From Flavobacteriales bacterium (GTDB lineage Bacteria; Bacteroidota; Bacteroidia; NS11-12g; UBA9320): a stretch of DNA of 64,000 nucleotides. The notes under the pieces are model-generated. The model ran no database searches and was not told the origin of the DNA. It was given only the letters and a program-made list of their open reading frames with translations. The DNA lies in the NCBI GenBank assembly GCA_020635395.1, contig JACJZV010000004.1, forward strand, positions 1-64,000. The letters are read 5' to 3'. The translations under genes were made by a program, and so were the position numbers. This document shows positions 54,087 through 63,474 of the stretch, piece after piece; the first letter of the stretch is position 1; the number at the start of each line of letters is the position of its first letter.

Positions 54087-55355
54087 ATGCTTTACTACTT
54101 TGTAAAAATTATCATGCTGCTTTATCAGCGTGTTTATTTCAAACGAATATATATTTCGGGAGTTAAACATATACCCAAAAATCAGCCGGTTTTTTTAGCC
54201 GCTAATCATACCAATGGTTTTTTGGACGGGGTTATGGTAAGTGAACTGCTCTGGAAACCAACCTACATTTTTGTGAGAGGGGATGTTTTTAAAAAAAAAT
54301 GGGCTAATTTTTTATTAAGAAGTTTGAAATTGATACCCATTTTTCGGTCGAGGGATGGTGAAGATGCCCGAGAAAATCTGTCAAATAATAATTCGAGTTT
54401 CGACCAACTTTACCAAGAATTTAAAAAAAACAAAGTCGTTTTGATTTTTCCTGAAGCCGATGCCATTATTGAAAAACGACTCCGGCCATTAAAAAAAGGA
54501 ATGGCACGAATTGTGGCTGACATGGAAAGCAGAGAAGATGGAAATATGAAAGTGGCTATTGTTCCTACATCAATCAATTATCTGCACTATAAAAAATATC
54601 GAAATGAAATAATGATTCAATTTTCGGAACCCATTTATCTTTCTGATTACAAAACAGAAGATGGTAACGACCGAAAAGCCCAAAACCGCTTAACCTCTGA
54701 TTTAGAAAATCGGATAAAAAAAATGATGGTGGATATAAACCCGGGCGACGACGAAATAACAGAGACAGCCCTGAACATTTACCGAAACAGTTTGCCACAC
54801 AACATTTGGCAATTTTGGCACCGCAAAAACACCAGAATTTATACTGAAATTGGCATTGCCGACGGAATAAAAAATGAAAAACCTGACTCTATACTTCGAC
54901 AACAGTTGAAAGAATATGCCACTTTGTTGAAAGAAAATGATTTGACAGAACTTGGCTTTAACCCTCTAAAAATATGGCAATGGATATTTTTATTGATTTT
55001 TTCTATTCCATCTTTTCTTTCATGGATGGTTTATAAATGGGGATTGGTTTACGGCAAAAAAGTGGTAAATACCAAAATAAAAAAAGATGAGCTATACGAA
55101 AGCGTTTACTGTGGCATCGGGCTTTCATGGTTTTTAATTCTTACCCTAATTGGTTACCCAATAGCAGCCATCTTTTTGGGTTGGTCGGGTGTTATGTTCT
55201 GGTTCATATTTTCATTATTTTCCATCAGCTATCAGCATTGCAGAGATTTTTGGTTGCAATTTGTGGAACATCGAAAATGGAACAAATCCGCTGCAAAAGT
55301 TTCTAACCTTCGGGTTGATTTAATTAAGAAATTGGAAGTTTTTCGGGCGTTGTAA
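54087..55355 (+). CDS. PlsC-like 1-acyl-glycerophosphate acyltransferase family protein
   Basis: A 422-residue membrane-associated acyltransferase. The active-site block is NHTNGFLDGV (His followed by Asp at +6), as in Bacteroidota homologues, with IFRSRDGED and FPEADAIIEK following. Two hydrophobic helices near 290-315 and 345-370 follow the catalytic domain. The acyl acceptor is unknown: glycerol-3-phosphate, lysophosphatidic acid or another lipid. It converges with and overlaps the metal ABC permease by 32 bases. Confidence 0.9.
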   Translation: MLYYFVKIIMLLYQRVYFKRIYISGVKHIPKNQPVFLAANHTNGFLDGVMVSELLWKPTYIFVRGDVFKKKWANFLLRSLKLIPIFRSRDGEDARENLSNNNSSFDQLYQEFKKNKVVLIFPEADAIIEKRLRPLKKGMARIVADMESREDGNMKVAIVPTSINYLHYKKYRNEIMIQFSEPIYLSDYKTEDGNDRKAQNRLTSDLENRIKKMMVDINPGDDEITETALNIYRNSLPHNIWQFWHRKNTRIYTEIGIADGIKNEKPDSILRQQLKEYATLLKENDLTELGFNPLKIWQWIFLLIFSIPSFLSWMVYKWGLVYGKKVVNTKIKKDELYESVYCGIGLSWFLILTLIGYPIAAIFLGWSGVMFWFIFSLFSISYQHCRDFWLQFVEHRKWNKSAAKVSNLRVDLIKKLEVFRAL

Positions 55356-56208
55356 CCTCTCCTGCCCTTTTTTTGAAACGAACGATGGCAAACACCACCG
55401 CAAATTGCAAACCAATCACTGCGGCAATGGCTCCGGCAATGGAGCCATCAATCCAAACGGCGAAATAATATCCAAATACAGAGGCCGAAGTTCCAAAAAT
55501 GATGGCATACATCAGCAAATCTCTAAATCGGGTTGTGATTAAATAAGCGGTGGCCGGAGGACCAACTAAAAAGGCAATGACCAAAACAGCCCCCACCGAT
55601 TGAAAGCTCACCACTGTGGTAATGCTAACCCCTGCCATTAAATAATATTGCCACAAAACCACGTTTAAACCGAGTGCCGCCGCAAACGACTCATCGAAGG
55701 TTGTGATGATTAATTTGTGATACGCCAACACAACTGCCAACACCACCAACACCAAATTGGCCGCCAAAATCCAAACTTGATTTGGCCCCAATGAAAGTTG
55801 ACCAACAATCAGTTCTGCACCTTGCGAAACCTGAGCAATATCACCATGAAGCACGCAATCCTGATCAAGATCCACGTCGTTTGAAAACACGGATATTAAT
55901 ATGATGCCTATGGAGAATAAAAAAGTATATGAAATACCAATACTGGCATCTTGCTGAAGTTTTACTTTCTTATTAAAAAATTGAATGAAAGCCGTAACCA
56001 AAAGTCCGCTGGCAGCAGCCCCGATTAAAATTGGAAAAGAAGCCCTACTTTGGGTAAGCCAATAGGCAATAACTATACCTGGCAACACGGCATGAGAAAT
56101 GGCATCTCCTACCATAGCCATTTTTCGCATAATCAAAAATGAGCCCAAAATGGCTGAACTGGTGGCCACCAAAATGGCCGTCAATATGGTCCAAAAATCA
56201 AGCATCAA
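55324..56208 (-). CDS. Zinc/manganese ABC transporter permease
   Basis: A 294-residue membrane subunit of the ZnuB/MntB ABC-3 family. MVGDAISHAVLPGIVIAYWL and the GINVVLWQ-like segment fit the family, with eight or nine helices. It overlaps the previous permease gene by ATGA. It is the last gene of the SBP-ATPase-permease/repressor-permease operon. Confidence 0.93.
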   Translation of the reverse strand: MMLDFWTILTAILVATSSAILGSFLIMRKMAMVGDAISHAVLPGIVIAYWLTQSRASFPILIGAAASGLLVTAFIQFFNKKVKLQQDASIGISYTFLFSIGIILISVFSNDVDLDQDCVLHGDIAQVSQGAELIVGQLSLGPNQVWILAANLVLVVLAVVLAYHKLIITTFDESFAAALGLNVVLWQYYLMAGVSITTVVSFQSVGAVLVIAFLVGPPATAYLITTRFRDLLMYAIIFGTSASVFGYYFAVWIDGSIAGAIAAVIGLQFAVVFAIVRFKKRAGEVTTPEKLPIS

Positions 56209-57503
56209 TATGGGATATCGCTGTCATGTGGATCCTTTTTCGGAAAGTTAAGCTCCTTTTCAAGTTCTTTCTCTATTTCCGGAGTAATAATGTGTTCTAT
56301 TCCTTCTGCGTCATCATGAACGTGGTCGGGGTCTAAGTTCATAAACTTTGAAATATATAATTCCCAAAGTCTATGTTTTCTAACGATGGCCTTGGCTTCG
56401 TTAAATCCTGAAGGGGTAATTAAATATTGATTTCCAGACAAGGTAATATACCTATGTTTTAGAAGCAGATTCAAACCATTTTTTAAAGTGCCAACTTTCA
56501 TATTTCCGGCATTCAAAATGTCTTCAAACAAAAATGTTTTTGTCAACTTATTTCCTGCATCAGTGAGTCCATAAAAAAGTTTTATCGTATTCTCAATCAA
56601 TATTTTACGGTCGTTTTGCTTACGTTGCAGAAAAGAACGGGTCATGCCGGTTTTTGAACCAAAAAATGCACTAAATAAAGCTATTAATGATATTACAACC
56701 ACTATCCATGGCCCTGTGGGCATGCCATTGTAGGTATATGAAATTGCAGCCCCAAACACACCAGAAAACCCTGCAAAAAGTACAGACAATAAAGCCAAAA
56801 CCCCTATTTTGTTTGTCCAAAACCGAGCCGCGGCAGCAGGCGTTATGAGCAACGCCGACATAAGCACCACCCCAACCGCCTGCACGCCCATGGCCACAGT
56901 AGCAACGGTGGCAATGGCTAAAACAAATCGCAGAAAGTCTAATGGAAATCCAATGCTTTGAGCAAATGCCTCATCAAATGAAATGGTTGAAAACCCGCGA
57001 AAGAAAATCAAAATTACACTTATTATGACACTTCCTGCAAGTGCAAATAGCCAAACATCGGCCTTGGTCATGGCGGATGCTTTTCCAAAAATAAAATTAT
57101 CCAAACCGCTTTGCGAACCACTGCCCGAGTGCTGAATATGCACAAGAAGCATAACGCCAATACCAAAAAACACACTCAAAACAAGTGCAATGGCTGTGTC
57201 GTTCTTAATTTTAGAATTTTTTGTAATGTAATCTACCAAAAAAGTTGAAACCCAGCCTGTTATTACAGCCCCGATAATTAAATACATTGGATTTTTTTGA
57301 TGACTAATCATGTATGCCAAAGCAATTCCGGGCAAAACGGAGTGCGAAATAACATCGCCCATTAGAGCTCGCTTTCTTAAGAAAGTGAAGGTGCCAACCA
57401 AACCTGAAACACTACACAGAATTAGACTACCCCAAAAAACCACCCGCACATTGGGTTCGGTGAGGCCAAAGAAAGACGCTATACCATGCACAAAATCGTT
57501 CAT
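56205..57503 (-). CDS. Metal ABC permease fused to DtxR/MntR-like repressor domain
   Basis: A 432-residue fusion. Residues 1-285 are a metal ABC-3 permease (RKRALMGDVISHSVLPG, FDEAFAQSIGFP, GVQAVGVVLMSALLITPAA). Residues 300-432 are a DtxR/MntR-like winged helix and dimerization domain. There, metal-ligand-like residues are His377 (KHRLWE), Glu400, Glu403 and His404 (AEGIEH). By eye alignment with MntR, the N-terminal Asp8 and Glu11 ligands are replaced by Asn305 and Lys308. The known parallel is chlamydial YtgCR, where the repressor part is released by cleavage. It probably reports metal status back to transcription. Confidence 0.9.
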   Translation of the reverse strand: MNDFVHGIASFFGLTEPNVRVVFWGSLILCSVSGLVGTFTFLRKRALMGDVISHSVLPGIALAYMISHQKNPMYLIIGAVITGWVSTFLVDYITKNSKIKNDTAIALVLSVFFGIGVMLLVHIQHSGSGSQSGLDNFIFGKASAMTKADVWLFALAGSVIISVILIFFRGFSTISFDEAFAQSIGFPLDFLRFVLAIATVATVAMGVQAVGVVLMSALLITPAAAARFWTNKIGVLALLSVLFAGFSGVFGAAISYTYNGMPTGPWIVVVISLIALFSAFFGSKTGMTRSFLQRKQNDRKILIENTIKLFYGLTDAGNKLTKTFLFEDILNAGNMKVGTLKNGLNLLLKHRYITLSGNQYLITPSGFNEAKAIVRKHRLWELYISKFMNLDPDHVHDDAEGIEHIITPEIEKELEKELNFPKKDPHDSDIPY

Positions 57504-58273
57504 TTGTGCCGCATTGGAAAGTTTTTCTCTTGCAACATATTGGCCACTTTGCTCAGTGTTGTCAAGGTTCCGCCATAGGTCTCAACAAGATTTTTTTCGT
57601 TAAAAACATCCTCCGTTGACCCCGCGGCCACCAATCGGGTATTTAGCAAAACCAAATGTTCAAAATATTCCTGAGCCGTGTGCAAATCATGATGCACCAC
57701 CAAAAGGGTTTTGCCATTATCACGCATGGTTTTGAGCAAAGTTATAATAGCCTGCTCCGTGGCTGCATCTACACCCACAAATGGCTCATCCATTAAATAT
57801 AAATCGGCTTGTTGGGCAAGTGCCCGAGCCAAAAATACGCGTTGCTGTTGGCCTCCACTAAGTTGCGAAATCTGTCGATTGCCAAAGGCGGACATTTTCA
57901 CTTTCAGCAAGCTGTCGTTTATAATTTCTTTATCCTCGGCCGAAAGTCGTTTAAACAGACCCTTTTGTGCATATCTACCCATAGCAACCACATCAAAAAC
58001 GCTGGCCGGAAAATCCCAATCAACCGATTGACGTTGAGGCACATAAGAAATTTTATTACGCACCTCATCCAATTCTTTATCAAATAATTTGGCGTACCCA
58101 ATGTTCGGTTCGATAATGCCCATAATGGCTTTTAACAGCGTTGATTTTCCGCTACCATTTGGCCCCATTATTCCGATAATTTTTCCGGTGGGCAGCGAAA
58201 AATCAATATTCCACACCGCCGGCTTTTTGTTGTAAATTACCGTTAGATTATGCGTTTCAACAGATACAGTCAT
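57500..58273 (-). CDS. Zinc/manganese ABC transporter ATP-binding subunit
   Basis: A 257-residue ATPase. The Walker A is GPNGSGKST, the signature LSGGQQQRVFLARAL, Walker B LYLMDEP, and the switch His in LLVVHHDL. It energises the two permeases downstream. It lies four bases after the binding-protein gene and overlaps the permease-repressor gene by ATGA. Confidence 0.96.
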   Translation of the reverse strand: MTVSVETHNLTVIYNKKPAVWNIDFSLPTGKIIGIMGPNGSGKSTLLKAIMGIIEPNIGYAKLFDKELDEVRNKISYVPQRQSVDWDFPASVFDVVAMGRYAQKGLFKRLSAEDKEIINDSLLKVKMSAFGNRQISQLSGGQQQRVFLARALAQQADLYLMDEPFVGVDAATEQAIITLLKTMRDNGKTLLVVHHDLHTAQEYFEHLVLLNTRLVAAGSTEDVFNEKNLVETYGGTLTTLSKVANMLQEKNFPMRHK

Positions 58274-58277
58274 AAGG

Positions 58278-59198
58278 CTATTTTAGTGCTTTTACGATGG
58301 TTTCTACGTTATATTTTACCATTCCCAAATAGGTTCCTTCGGGTGTTCTTTCAGCCCCTAATGCATCCGAAAAAAGCTCCCCACCAATTATTACCTTATG
58401 TCCTTTTTGAGTACAACTTTCTATGACCGAAAGCAGTGCCTTTTGAGGAACCGAATTTTCGACAAAAATGGCTTTAATTTGATGTTGGATAATATAATTT
58501 ATCATGTCTTGAACATCTTTAAGTCCTGATTCTGAGATGGTTGAAATGCCTTGCAAACCCTTTACCTCAAAATTAAAACTTCTGCCAAAATACTCAAAAG
58601 CATCGTGCGAGGTAATTAGAATCCGATTTTGCTGAGCAACACCTTCAATCAAAGATTGACAATGGGTATAAACCGAATCTATCTCGAGTAAATAATGTGA
58701 GGCATTCGAGTCAATTTTGGGGGCAAATTGGGGAAATTTACTTTTCAATTGCTCGGCAACGTATTTCACTCCATCTGCCCAAAGTTTCATATCAAACCAA
58801 ATATGCGGATCATGCACATTGGCTTGTTCGTTTATCGTTCGTATATTTTTTGTTTCCAACCCATCAGAAACGGCAATGGCTCTTCCTTTTTTTTGAAAAT
58901 TTTCGAGCATCTCAGTCATTTTTCCTTCCAAATGCAATCCGTTGAAAATGATAACATCGGCTTCGTCCAATTTTTTAATATCGCCATGAGAAGCCTTGTA
59001 AAGATGAGGGTCAACCCCAGGTCCCATCAAGGAATTAACTTCCATAAAATCCCCGCACAAATTCTTGACCACATCGGCAACTATGTTGGTGGTGGCCAAC
59101 ACGTTTATTTTTTGCTCTTTTTCTTCCGTCTGATTTTTGCATCCAGAAAATATCAAAGCGAAAATCGATAGAGCAACATATATTTTATTAAAATTCAT
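58278..59198 (-). CDS. Zinc/manganese ABC transporter substrate-binding lipoprotein
   Basis: A 306-residue TroA/ZnuA-like binding protein. The lipobox is FSGC at about 17-20. Likely metal ligands are His in DPHLYK and DPHIWFD, His in TSHDAFEYF, and Asp in LFSDALG. There is no long His-rich loop, which fits Mn or Fe as well as Zn. It is the first gene of the operon. Confidence 0.95.
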   Translation of the reverse strand: MNFNKIYVALSIFALIFSGCKNQTEEKEQKINVLATTNIVADVVKNLCGDFMEVNSLMGPGVDPHLYKASHGDIKKLDEADVIIFNGLHLEGKMTEMLENFQKKGRAIAVSDGLETKNIRTINEQANVHDPHIWFDMKLWADGVKYVAEQLKSKFPQFAPKIDSNASHYLLEIDSVYTHCQSLIEGVAQQNRILITSHDAFEYFGRSFNFEVKGLQGISTISESGLKDVQDMINYIIQHQIKAIFVENSVPQKALLSVIESCTQKGHKVIIGGELFSDALGAERTPEGTYLGMVKYNVETIVKALK

Positions 59199-59203
59199 TA
59201 AGG

Positions 59204-59211
59204 CAAAAATA
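59204..59211 (-). promoter_or_regulatory. -7 element (TATTTTTG) of the metal ABC operon
   Basis: Minus-strand TATTTTTGCCTTAATG, with the -7 element ending 5 nt before the ATG. TTTGCCTTAA also resembles one half of known MntR operators, so repressor control could act here; that is speculative. Confidence 0.4.
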
Positions 59212-59255
59212 ACTGATTTGAATGTGTTTGGTTTTGAAAACGGCCATAAACAGAA

Positions 59256-59275
59256 CAGCCGACTCTCGTCGGCTG
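59256..59275. repeat. 8-bp-stem intergenic hairpin
   Basis: cagccgac and gtcggctg flank a tetraloop (tctc) between the divergent metal operon and the gene at 59482. No T-run follows. It might be a REP-like unit or a regulatory hairpin. Confidence 0.7.
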
Positions 59276-59422
59276 CCTTAGATGTCGTAAAACCAATTAA
59301 TCTTCGTTGTAAGAAAACTTATTGACTAAATAATAGATACAATTTTAACGGTATTGGTCGAGGATAAGTTTATTTACATTGTCAGATAAATGTCATCTAA
59401 ATTTCATTTTTTCATTTTCCCA

Positions 59423-59430
59423 TAGTTTTG
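59423..59430 (+). promoter_or_regulatory. -7 element (TAGTTTTG)
   Basis: An exact -7 consensus 51 nt before the TTG at 59482. A longer reading frame starts inside this element, so that start is unlikely. Confidence 0.5.
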
Positions 59431-59481
59431 CACTTACTCCATAGAGAAATAATTATCCCGTATTTTCGTTGGCAAATAGTA

Positions 59482-60036
59482 TTGAAAAAACTCCTCATCA
59501 TATCTCTTCTATTCACATTGTTTGCCCATGCAAAGGGTCAAGACACTATTAGTCGTGACACTGTATCAAGTCCTAAAACAATGCAAATTGATAGCGTTGA
59601 ACTTCGGTTTGGCATGCTTTTGTGCGATAGTTTAAGCGAATTGGCCGATTCAATTTTTTCTGCATTAAAAACCAAAAAATTCGAGGCCTTAATGCCTTAC
59701 ATACCCACCACCGATATTTTAAAAGAGCATTTTGACACCATTGAGCTTAATCAGTTGCAACGTTTGGCAGATATAAAATATCAGGTAATGGTTCGCAGCC
59801 TGCAAAAAGACCATTTCAAAATGAATAAGTATGCCAAGGCCATGCACTATAACCTAAAAACAATGGAGCTAATAAAAAGGCGTATAAGCACTAAAAAAGG
59901 TGAAAGTGGCACCGAATATGCCGAAATTACCTACCTCTGCAAGAGCGGGAAATATACATTTTACATTACCTTTTTGGCTGTTGAAATGGTAAACAGATGG
60001 TTTATTGCCGACCAATTGCAAATTGTTGAATTATAA
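59482..60036 (+). CDS. Small secreted protein of unknown function
   Basis: A 184-residue protein from a TTG start that gives a clean signal peptide (KKLLIISLLFTLFAHAKGQ, about 19 residues). The remainder is a helical and beta-mixed domain with ELADSIFSALKTKKFEALM and no catalytic motif I recognise. No ATG is available nearby. It converges with the next short gene, the stops being two bases apart. Confidence 0.7.
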   Translation: MKKLLIISLLFTLFAHAKGQDTISRDTVSSPKTMQIDSVELRFGMLLCDSLSELADSIFSALKTKKFEALMPYIPTTDILKEHFDTIELNQLQRLADIKYQVMVRSLQKDHFKMNKYAKAMHYNLKTMELIKRRISTKKGESGTEYAEITYLCKSGKYTFYITFLAVEMVNRWFIADQLQIVEL

Positions 60037-60038
60037 AT

Positions 60039-60269
60039 CTAAATGCTGGGCTTAACCCGCGGATATACCTCATAATGATCTTCGAACATTATAATTACAT
60101 CCTCTTCGGTAAAAATAATGTTTTGCTTTACTGGCTTGGCTTCCAAACCAATAGTTGAAGATTCTGATACGTTCGATTTTGGCAGAAATACATGATTTAG
60201 TGCTACATATTGCAATATCAAAAGCGACCAAAACAAAACTGCACAAACAAAGACTACTTTTTTTCTCAT
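60039..60269 (-). CDS. Small single-helix protein of unknown function
   Basis: A 76-residue protein from the ATG at 60269: short positive start, hydrophobic helix at about 5-22, then a polar C-terminal part containing IIFTEEDVIIMFEDHYEV. The frame is open 23 codons further upstream but without a clear start. No family is recognised. Confidence 0.6.
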   Translation of the reverse strand: MRKKVVFVCAVLFWSLLILQYVALNHVFLPKSNVSESSTIGLEAKPVKQNIIFTEEDVIIMFEDHYEVYPRVKPSI

Positions 60270-60274
60270 AAAAA

Positions 60275-60282
60275 TACTTTTG
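60275..60282 (+). promoter_or_regulatory. -7 element (TACTTTTG) of mpl
   Basis: An exact -7 consensus 66 nt before the mpl ATG and just upstream of the divergent small gene. No good -33 element was seen. Confidence 0.5.
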
Positions 60283-60348
60283 TTGGTAAACTTAACGCAC
60301 GAATATCGGGCTTTGTTGTAATCTTGTGTTTCATACAATTGTCAAGAA

Positions 60349-61683
60349 ATGAAAATTCATTTAATATCAATAGGTGGAGCGGTAATGCACAATTTGGCTC
60401 TTGAGTTGCAACGTCAGGGGCATGACATAACTGGCAGCGATGATGAAGTTTTTGAGCCATCAAATACCCGTTTGCTTAATGCCGGATTGTTGCCAAAAAA
60501 AATGGGTTGGCATGCCGAAAGTATAACCAACGATATTGATATTGTGATATTGGGAATGCACGCAAAAAGCGATAATCCGGAACTAATTGAAGCCCAAAAA
60601 TTAGGTCTGAACATCCAATCATTTCCCGAATTTGTTTACAACCAAAGCAAAAACAAAACCCGGATAGTGGTGGCCGGAAGCCACGGAAAAACGAGCACTA
60701 CAGCCATGATTATGCACATTTTAAAAAATCAAAACATTGATTTTGATTATTTGGTTGGCTCCAAGTTGGAGGGTTTTGAGCTGATGGTAAAGTTGAGCGA
60801 TGCTCCCTATATTATTCTAGAAGGCGATGAATATTTAAGCTCGGCCATTGATTTAAGGCCCAAATTTTTGTGGTACAAACCCCATATTGCCATCATTACC
60901 GGCGTGGCTTGGGATCATATCAATGTTTTCCCAACTTTTGAAAATTATGTAGAACAATTCAAATTATTTTCCGAAACTATTCTGCAAAACGGAAGCCTGA
61001 TATATTACAAAAATGATGAACCTTTGGCACATATTGCCCAGGACATAACACACGCAAAAACCATTGCCTATCAAGGGCTTAACACTATCATTGGTAAAGA
61101 TTCAGTGTCCGTAGATTTTAATCAAAAATTGTTTGTAATGAAAGTTTTTGGTGAGCACAATTTTCAAAATATGGAAGCCGCAGTTTTGGCTTGCAAACAA
61201 ATGGGTATATCAGAAGAAGAAAGTTTAAAAGCAATGCAATCATTTGTTGGCACGGCCCGAAGGCTCGAAGAGGTTTACAACAAAAACAATATCATTATTT
61301 ACAGAGATTTTGCTCATTCTCCGAGCAAAGTAAAGGCCACCGTTGACGCGGTGAAAAATAGGTTTCGAACACAAAAAGTCATTGCTGTTTTAGAGTTACA
61401 TACCTATAGCAGTTTAAACAAAGATTTTATGCCGCTTTATAAAAATACGATGAAAATGGCCGATGTAGCTTTTGTGCATTACAACGAACATGTTTTTGAA
61501 ATGAAACGCATGGAAGTTTTGGATGAAATGTATGTTAAATCTCAATTTGGAAATGTTGAGGTAGAAACAAATATTGACCAACTTTGGCAAAAATTGCACA
61601 ATCTTGTGGACGAAAACACCATTTTTCTGATGATGAGTTCTGGTAATTTTGGTGGCAAAGACGTGTTAGAATTGGTACACTAA
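60349..61683 (+). CDS. mpl: UDP-N-acetylmuramate:tripeptide ligase, Mpl-like
   Basis: A 444-residue Mur ligase. The MurC-like N-terminal Rossmann part starts MKIHLISIGGAVMHNLALEL. The ATP-binding loop is GSHGKTSTTAMIMHIL near 110, and EGDEYLSSA and TGVAWDHINVFPT are the Mur catalytic blocks. It differs from MurC in lacking its GIGG start and fits Mpl, which re-attaches recycled L-Ala-D-Glu-mDAP tripeptide to UDP-MurNAc. It has zero spacing to the convergent PhoH gene. Confidence 0.9.
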   Translation: MKIHLISIGGAVMHNLALELQRQGHDITGSDDEVFEPSNTRLLNAGLLPKKMGWHAESITNDIDIVILGMHAKSDNPELIEAQKLGLNIQSFPEFVYNQSKNKTRIVVAGSHGKTSTTAMIMHILKNQNIDFDYLVGSKLEGFELMVKLSDAPYIILEGDEYLSSAIDLRPKFLWYKPHIAIITGVAWDHINVFPTFENYVEQFKLFSETILQNGSLIYYKNDEPLAHIAQDITHAKTIAYQGLNTIIGKDSVSVDFNQKLFVMKVFGEHNFQNMEAAVLACKQMGISEEESLKAMQSFVGTARRLEEVYNKNNIIIYRDFAHSPSKVKATVDAVKNRFRTQKVIAVLELHTYSSLNKDFMPLYKNTMKMADVAFVHYNEHVFEMKRMEVLDEMYVKSQFGNVEVETNIDQLWQKLHNLVDENTIFLMMSSGNFGGKDVLELVH

Positions 61684-62631
61684 TTATCCGGCATGTCGGT
61701 CGTACGCCTTAATAATTTCTTTTACCAATTTGTGCCGCACCACATCTAAAACGGTAAGTTCTACAATAGAAACGCCTTTAATATCTTTTAAAATATCAAT
61801 GGCTTTTCTCAAACCTGATTGTTGGTGCTTGGGCAAATCAATTTGACTCAAATCGCCATTAATAATCATTTTGGCATTTGGCCCCATTCGGGTCAAAAAC
61901 ATTTTTAGTTGCACCGAGGTTGCATTTTGTGCTTCATCCAAAATAACGAAGCAATTATCTAACGTTCGGCCACGCATAAAGGCCAACGGAATAACCTCCA
62001 ACGTGCCATTTTCGATATATTTATTGTATTTATCCGTCGGAATCATATCGAGCAACGAGTCATACAACGGTTTTAAATATGGATCGATTTTTTCTTTTAA
62101 ATCGCCGGGCAAAAAGCCTAAACTTTCTCCAGCCTCTACGGCAGGTCTTGCCAAAATTATTTTCTTTATCTCCTTTCTCTTCAAGGCTCTAACGGCCAAT
62201 GCCACACCTGTGTAGGTTTTGCCGGTTCCGGCAGGACCAATGGCAAAAACAATATCATTATTTTCTACGGCCTGCACCAGTGCCTTTTGATTTTCGGTTC
62301 TGGGTTTTATTATTTTCCCTTTATTGCCATATACCAGCACGTCCGAGTTAAAATAATTTTGACTGTCGGTTGGCTCAAAATTATTTTGCAAAATTCCTTC
62401 CACTTCGCCCTCCGTTATATTTGGATTATTCAACAATTGGGCAATTAATAGACCTAATTTTTTTTCAAATTCTTCAATTTCTTCCTTCGCACCATTAGCT
62501 TTTATCTCATCTCCACGCGAGGTGATTTTAAGTTTTGGAAAATGCTTTTTCAAAAGCACCATGTTTTGATTAGAAGTCCCGAAAAAAACACTCGGATTAA
62601 TCTTTTCGATTCGTATAATTTTTTCTGTCAA
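61684..62631 (-). CDS. PhoH-family ATPase (YbeZ-like)
   Basis: A 315-residue P-loop protein. The Walker A is GPAGTGKTY at 132-140, followed by FVILDEAQN (Walker B) near 230 and RMGPNAKMIINGD near 248. The N-terminal KH-like part is at about 1-80. It starts at TTG; no upstream ATG gives the family N-terminus. PhoH/YbeZ proteins work with the YbeY RNase in RNA metabolism. Confidence 0.93.
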   Translation of the reverse strand: MTEKIIRIEKINPSVFFGTSNQNMVLLKKHFPKLKITSRGDEIKANGAKEEIEEFEKKLGLLIAQLLNNPNITEGEVEGILQNNFEPTDSQNYFNSDVLVYGNKGKIIKPRTENQKALVQAVENNDIVFAIGPAGTGKTYTGVALAVRALKRKEIKKIILARPAVEAGESLGFLPGDLKEKIDPYLKPLYDSLLDMIPTDKYNKYIENGTLEVIPLAFMRGRTLDNCFVILDEAQNATSVQLKMFLTRMGPNAKMIINGDLSQIDLPKHQQSGLRKAIDILKDIKGVSIVELTVLDVVRHKLVKEIIKAYDRHAG

Positions 62632-62697
62632 ATGAATTTCGTTTTTAAACCTAAATACTAATTTCGTTCCAAATTTAATTTACTTTTTCCCAAATAT

Positions 62698-63474
62698 TTG
62701 AGTCTAATAAGTTTAATAACAGATTTTGGCGAAGGGTCGATATATGCGGCCCAATCAAAGCTTTGGTTATACGCCAATCTGCCCGATGTTAAATTGGTAG
62801 AAATAAGCCATACCATTGACCCATCTGATGTACACAACGGTGCTTATGCGTTTGAATTATTGCTTAGCCACCACACCGAATCAACGATTCACATTATAGC
62901 AATTGATTTTGATGAAAGAGTTCATCATCAAGAAATACTTATTGCAAAACATCAAAACCAATACATTATAACATACAACAGTGGTTTTTTACCCCTTTTG
63001 GGTATAGACTGTCTCAACTCAGAAATTTGGATGGCCAAAACATACTCTGGCAATCATTTTTTAAGTATTGTTGAATGTTTTGGACATTTGGCAAAAGATA
63101 TTTTGAATAAAAATTTGAACAATTATTCAAAACTCGACCATCAAAAATTAAGACTTCTAAATGCTCAAAAACCCACCTTTGCCGACAATCTTCTTCGAGG
63201 AAAAATAATATTCGTTGATAGTAGAGAATATGCATATACGAACATCCACCAAACTGATTTTGACGAATTTAAGGGTTCAAAAGATTTCAATATTTTGTTG
63301 GGAAGACATGTAAAAATAAATCACATAAACCAATCTACCGAACTAATGGCCGGTGGCAAAACCTATTGTTTTTTTAATTCGGCAGGATATTTGACCATTG
63401 GGGTGTATAGAGACAGCACAAAAAAAATGTATAATTTGCAAAAAGACAGTATAATTTTAATTGAAAAAGAATGA
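62698..63474 (+). CDS. SAM hydroxide adenosyltransferase (DUF62 family)
   Basis: A 258-residue SAM-dependent enzyme of the chlorinase/fluorinase/hydroxide-adenosyltransferase family. ITDFGEGSIYAAQSKLWLY (shortened motif ITDFG) at the start and SHTIDPSDVHNGAYAFELLL near 37 match it. It cleaves SAM to adenosine and methionine. The TTG start gives the standard N-terminus. It overlaps the ABM gene by ATGA. Confidence 0.9.
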   Translation: MSLISLITDFGEGSIYAAQSKLWLYANLPDVKLVEISHTIDPSDVHNGAYAFELLLSHHTESTIHIIAIDFDERVHHQEILIAKHQNQYIITYNSGFLPLLGIDCLNSEIWMAKTYSGNHFLSIVECFGHLAKDILNKNLNNYSKLDHQKLRLLNAQKPTFADNLLRGKIIFVDSREYAYTNIHQTDFDEFKGSKDFNILLGRHVKINHINQSTELMAGGKTYCFFNSAGYLTIGVYRDSTKKMYNLQKDSIILIEKE

